A DNA stretch of 6,523 nucleotides from positions 1 to 6,523 of the forward strand of contig DATGMB010000273.1 of the NCBI GenBank assembly GCA_035293845.1. The letters run 5' to 3'. Below the pieces are notes generated by a model. It ran no database searches, had not been told where the DNA came from, and was given only the letters and a program-made list of their open reading frames with translations. Position numbers and translations under genes: made by a program. Position 1 is the first letter of the stretch. Each line of letters starts with the position of its first letter. This document shows, piece after piece, positions 4,658-6,523 of the stretch. This DNA comes from DATGMB01 sp035293845 (GTDB lineage Bacteria; Acidobacteriota; Terriglobia; Bryobacterales; Bryobacteraceae).

Positions 4658-6523
4658 TTGCATTCGCGCGGCCGCGCCCGTAGTGGCCGGCCTGCTCTGG
4701 TTTGCCGGGATGCATCCGGCCTCCGCGCAGGAGCGGCGGCCCGCGCCTCGCATCGACGTGCAGGATTATGCGATCGATGCCGAAATCTCCCCGGCCACGT
4801 CGTCGCTCGCGGCCAGGACTACGGTGCGGTTCGTCCCGCAGGACGACGGGGTAAGCTCGGCGGCCTTCGAGCTGAACAATGCCCTGAACGTCTCGCGCGT
4901 GGTGGATGCGAGCGGCAAGCAGATCCCGGCTTCGCGCACCCAGCAGGATTTCAGCATCCGGTTGACGTTCGAGCCGCCGCTGCCGAAGGGCCAGCCCTAC
5001 AGCGTCACGTTTTACTATGACGGCAAGCTGAGCGGGCAGGAGGACTCGCCCGTGTACGGCGTGAAATTCGCGGCCATCCACCCCGATTTCGCCTTCCTGC
5101 TCTATCCCTCGCGCTGGTTCCCCGTGAGCGGCTACTCGACCGATCGTTTCGGCGCCGATATCAAGGTAACGGTGCCCAACGGCTACACCGCGCTCGGCAG
5201 CGGCTTCGACACGCACCAGGCGGCGGGCGATAAGACGCAGTTCGAGTTCCGCATGGACAAGCACTCCTTCCCCGGCAGCATCGCGCTCGTGAAGGACCAG
5301 CCGGTGAAGGTGCAGCAGGAGGGCGTCACGACGTCGCTCTATTTTCGCGGCACGGAAGCCGCCATGGCGCAGCCGTACGGCGAGGAGACCGGCCGGCAGA
5401 TGTCCTACTTCACCAGCCTGTACGGCCTGCCGCCCTACGCCAATCTGACGGTGGTGGAAACCGAGGAGGGAGCGCCGGGCGGCTACGCGGCGCCGGGCCT
5501 GATCTTCCTCGCGCCGCGCTCGATCGGCAACAAGCCGAACTCGCGCCTGCTGGCCAACGAGATCTCACGGCAGTGGTGGGAGGAACTGGTTTCGCCCGCC
5601 ACGCGCAACCACCTGTGGCTTGAAAACGGCCCGGCGACCTACTCGGAGCTGCTGTGGATGGAGCACACGGCCGGCAATGGCGCTTTCGAAAGCGCGCTGC
5701 AAACCGAGATGGTGGCCGCGCTGACCGTCGACAATCTGCCCATCATGCAGTCCTCGCGCCTCGACGACTATTCGCCGGAATTGTGGGCGCTGACCGGCAG
5801 CAAGGGCGCGGCCGTGCTGAGCATGCTGCGCAATACCATAGGGGACCAGAAGTTCTTCCAGTTGATGAAGGAATTCCCGCAGCAGAACCTCTGGAAGGCG
5901 GTCAATACCGACGATTTCAAGGCCGCGGTGGAGAAGGTCTCCGGCCAGGATCTGGCCTATTTCTTCATCCAGTGGATCGAATCGAGCGGCGCGCCCGAAT
6001 TCAAGCTGGACTACACCGTCTACCGGACGCAGAAGGGCTTCCGCGTGATGGGCAAGATCTCGCAGGATCTCGACACGTTCCGCATGCCGGTGGACCTGCA
6101 CATCGAAACCGAAGGCAATCCCGAGGATAAGCGCGTGGAAGTGGTGGGGACGGCCTCGGAGTTCTCCGTCGATACCTTCGGCAAACCGAAGAAGGTCACG
6201 ATCGACGCCAATAATCGCGTGCTGCGCTACAGCCCGCAGATCCGCGTGGCGGTCGCGATCCGGCGCGGCGAGCAGTTCGCAGAGCTGAGTGAATTCGGCG
6301 ACGCCATGAAGGAATATCGCAAGGCGCTCGAAACGCAGCGCAACAGCTCGCTGGCCTATTACCGCATCGCCGAGGTCGAGTTCCTGCAGAACATGTGGCA
6401 GCAGGCCGCCAACGATTTCCGCGAAGCCCTGAACGGCGACCAGGTGCCGCAGTGGACGGTGGTGTGGTCGCACATCAACCTGGGCAAAATCTTCGACGTA
6501 ACCGGCCAGCGGGACCGCGCCGT
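4647..6523 (+). CDS. Secreted M1-aminopeptidase-like pseudopeptidase with C-terminal TPR repeats, 3' end missing
   Basis: An open frame of 625 codons to the right edge. A signal peptide is visible: MFRDCIR, a hydrophobic core at about 8-22, and ASA-Q with cleavage likely after residue 27, so the product is exported. Residues about 35-240 form the M1 N-terminal beta domain, including SRWFP at 155-159. Residues about 245-470 match the M1 catalytic domain in layout (PGLIF, W-x-L-x-N-G-x-A-T-Y, SKGAAVLSML), and about 470-530 is a beta-rich domain. TPR-like helices follow at about 539-568, 569-598 and from 603 to the edge. The catalytic residues are mostly lost: NEISR (304-308) in place of HExxH, N327 in place of the zinc Glu, GGYAA (278-282) in place of GxMEN, and G384 in place of the catalytic Tyr. 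Only E305 is kept. The ATG at 4647 overlaps the lpxB end by 11 bases and has AAGGA 10 bases upstream. The likely role is a binding or scaffold protein in the envelope; the ligand is unknown. Confidence 0.9.
   Translation, partial: MFRDCIRAAAPVVAGLLWFAGMHPASAQERRPAPRIDVQDYAIDAEISPATSSLAARTTVRFVPQDDGVSSAAFELNNALNVSRVVDASGKQIPASRTQQDFSIRLTFEPPLPKGQPYSVTFYYDGKLSGQEDSPVYGVKFAAIHPDFAFLLYPSRWFPVSGYSTDRFGADIKVTVPNGYTALGSGFDTHQAAGDKTQFEFRMDKHSFPGSIALVKDQPVKVQQEGVTTSLYFRGTEAAMAQPYGEETGRQMSYFTSLYGLPPYANLTVVETEEGAPGGYAAPGLIFLAPRSIGNKPNSRLLANEISRQWWEELVSPATRNHLWLENGPATYSELLWMEHTAGNGAFESALQTEMVAALTVDNLPIMQSSRLDDYSPELWALTGSKGAAVLSMLRNTIGDQKFFQLMKEFPQQNLWKAVNTDDFKAAVEKVSGQDLAYFFIQWIESSGAPEFKLDYTVYRTQKGFRVMGKISQDLDTFRMPVDLHIETEGNPEDKRVEVVGTASEFSVDTFGKPKKVTIDANNRVLRYSPQIRVAVAIRRGEQFAELSEFGDAMKEYRKALETQRNSSLAYYRIAEVEFLQNMWQQAANDFREALNGDQVPQWTVVWSHINLGKIFDVTGQRDRA

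Noticed and set aside
5565..6473. A 302-codon minus-strand open frame opposite the M1-like gene
   Set aside because: The plus-strand frame has recognisable M1 and TPR sequence throughout; the antisense product has no recognisable features.
1..6523. tRNA, rRNA, CRISPR, insertion sequences, attachment sites
   Set aside because: No cloverleaf-like segments, regularly spaced repeats, transposase sequences or terminal inverted repeats were seen; almost all of the DNA is accounted for by five genes.

Overview
The window is GC-rich, gene-dense bacterial DNA with no RNA genes, mobile elements, CRISPR arrays or obvious horizontally acquired segments. A lipid A disaccharide synthase gene (lpxB) indicates a diderm that makes lipopolysaccharide. 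The combination of high GC, a PrlC-type oligopeptidase and a secreted M1-like protein with TPR repeats looks to me like an Acidobacteriota (Solibacter/Bryobacter-like) genome. That placement is an inference from general gene style, not something the sequence proves.

Layout from left to right: (1) the 5' part of a 2H-phosphoesterase (2'-5' RNA ligase-like) gene on the minus strand, running off the left edge; (2) a short divergent intergenic region; (3) a complete M3 oligopeptidase A gene (prlC) on the plus strand, 575-2617; (4) a 33-base convergent gap; (5) a 249-codon gene of unknown function on the minus strand, 2651-3400; (6) a 75-base divergent promoter region, with a TAnAAT-like box close upstream of each start codon and a TGGAAAC direct repeat between them; (7) lpxB on the plus strand, 3476-4657; (8) overlapping lpxB by 11 bases, a long plus-strand gene that runs off the right edge and encodes an exported M1-aminopeptidase-fold protein followed by TPR repeats.

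The most notable item is the last gene. Its fold-level motifs are recognisably M1 (gluzincin), but every catalytic signature except one glutamate is replaced. HExxH reads NEISR, the third zinc-ligand Glu is Asn327, the GxMEN exopeptidase motif reads GGYAA, and the catalytic Tyr of YxKG is Gly384. It therefore appears to be a secreted pseudopeptidase scaffold, translationally coupled to lpxB. By contrast, the M3 peptidase has all its zinc and substrate-binding residues.

Functionally the window mixes housekeeping genes (cytosolic peptide turnover by PrlC; lipid A synthesis by LpxB at the inner membrane) with less understood ones (the 2H phosphoesterase, the unknown minus-strand gene and the envelope pseudopeptidase). 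Only lpxB and the M1-like gene look like one transcription unit.
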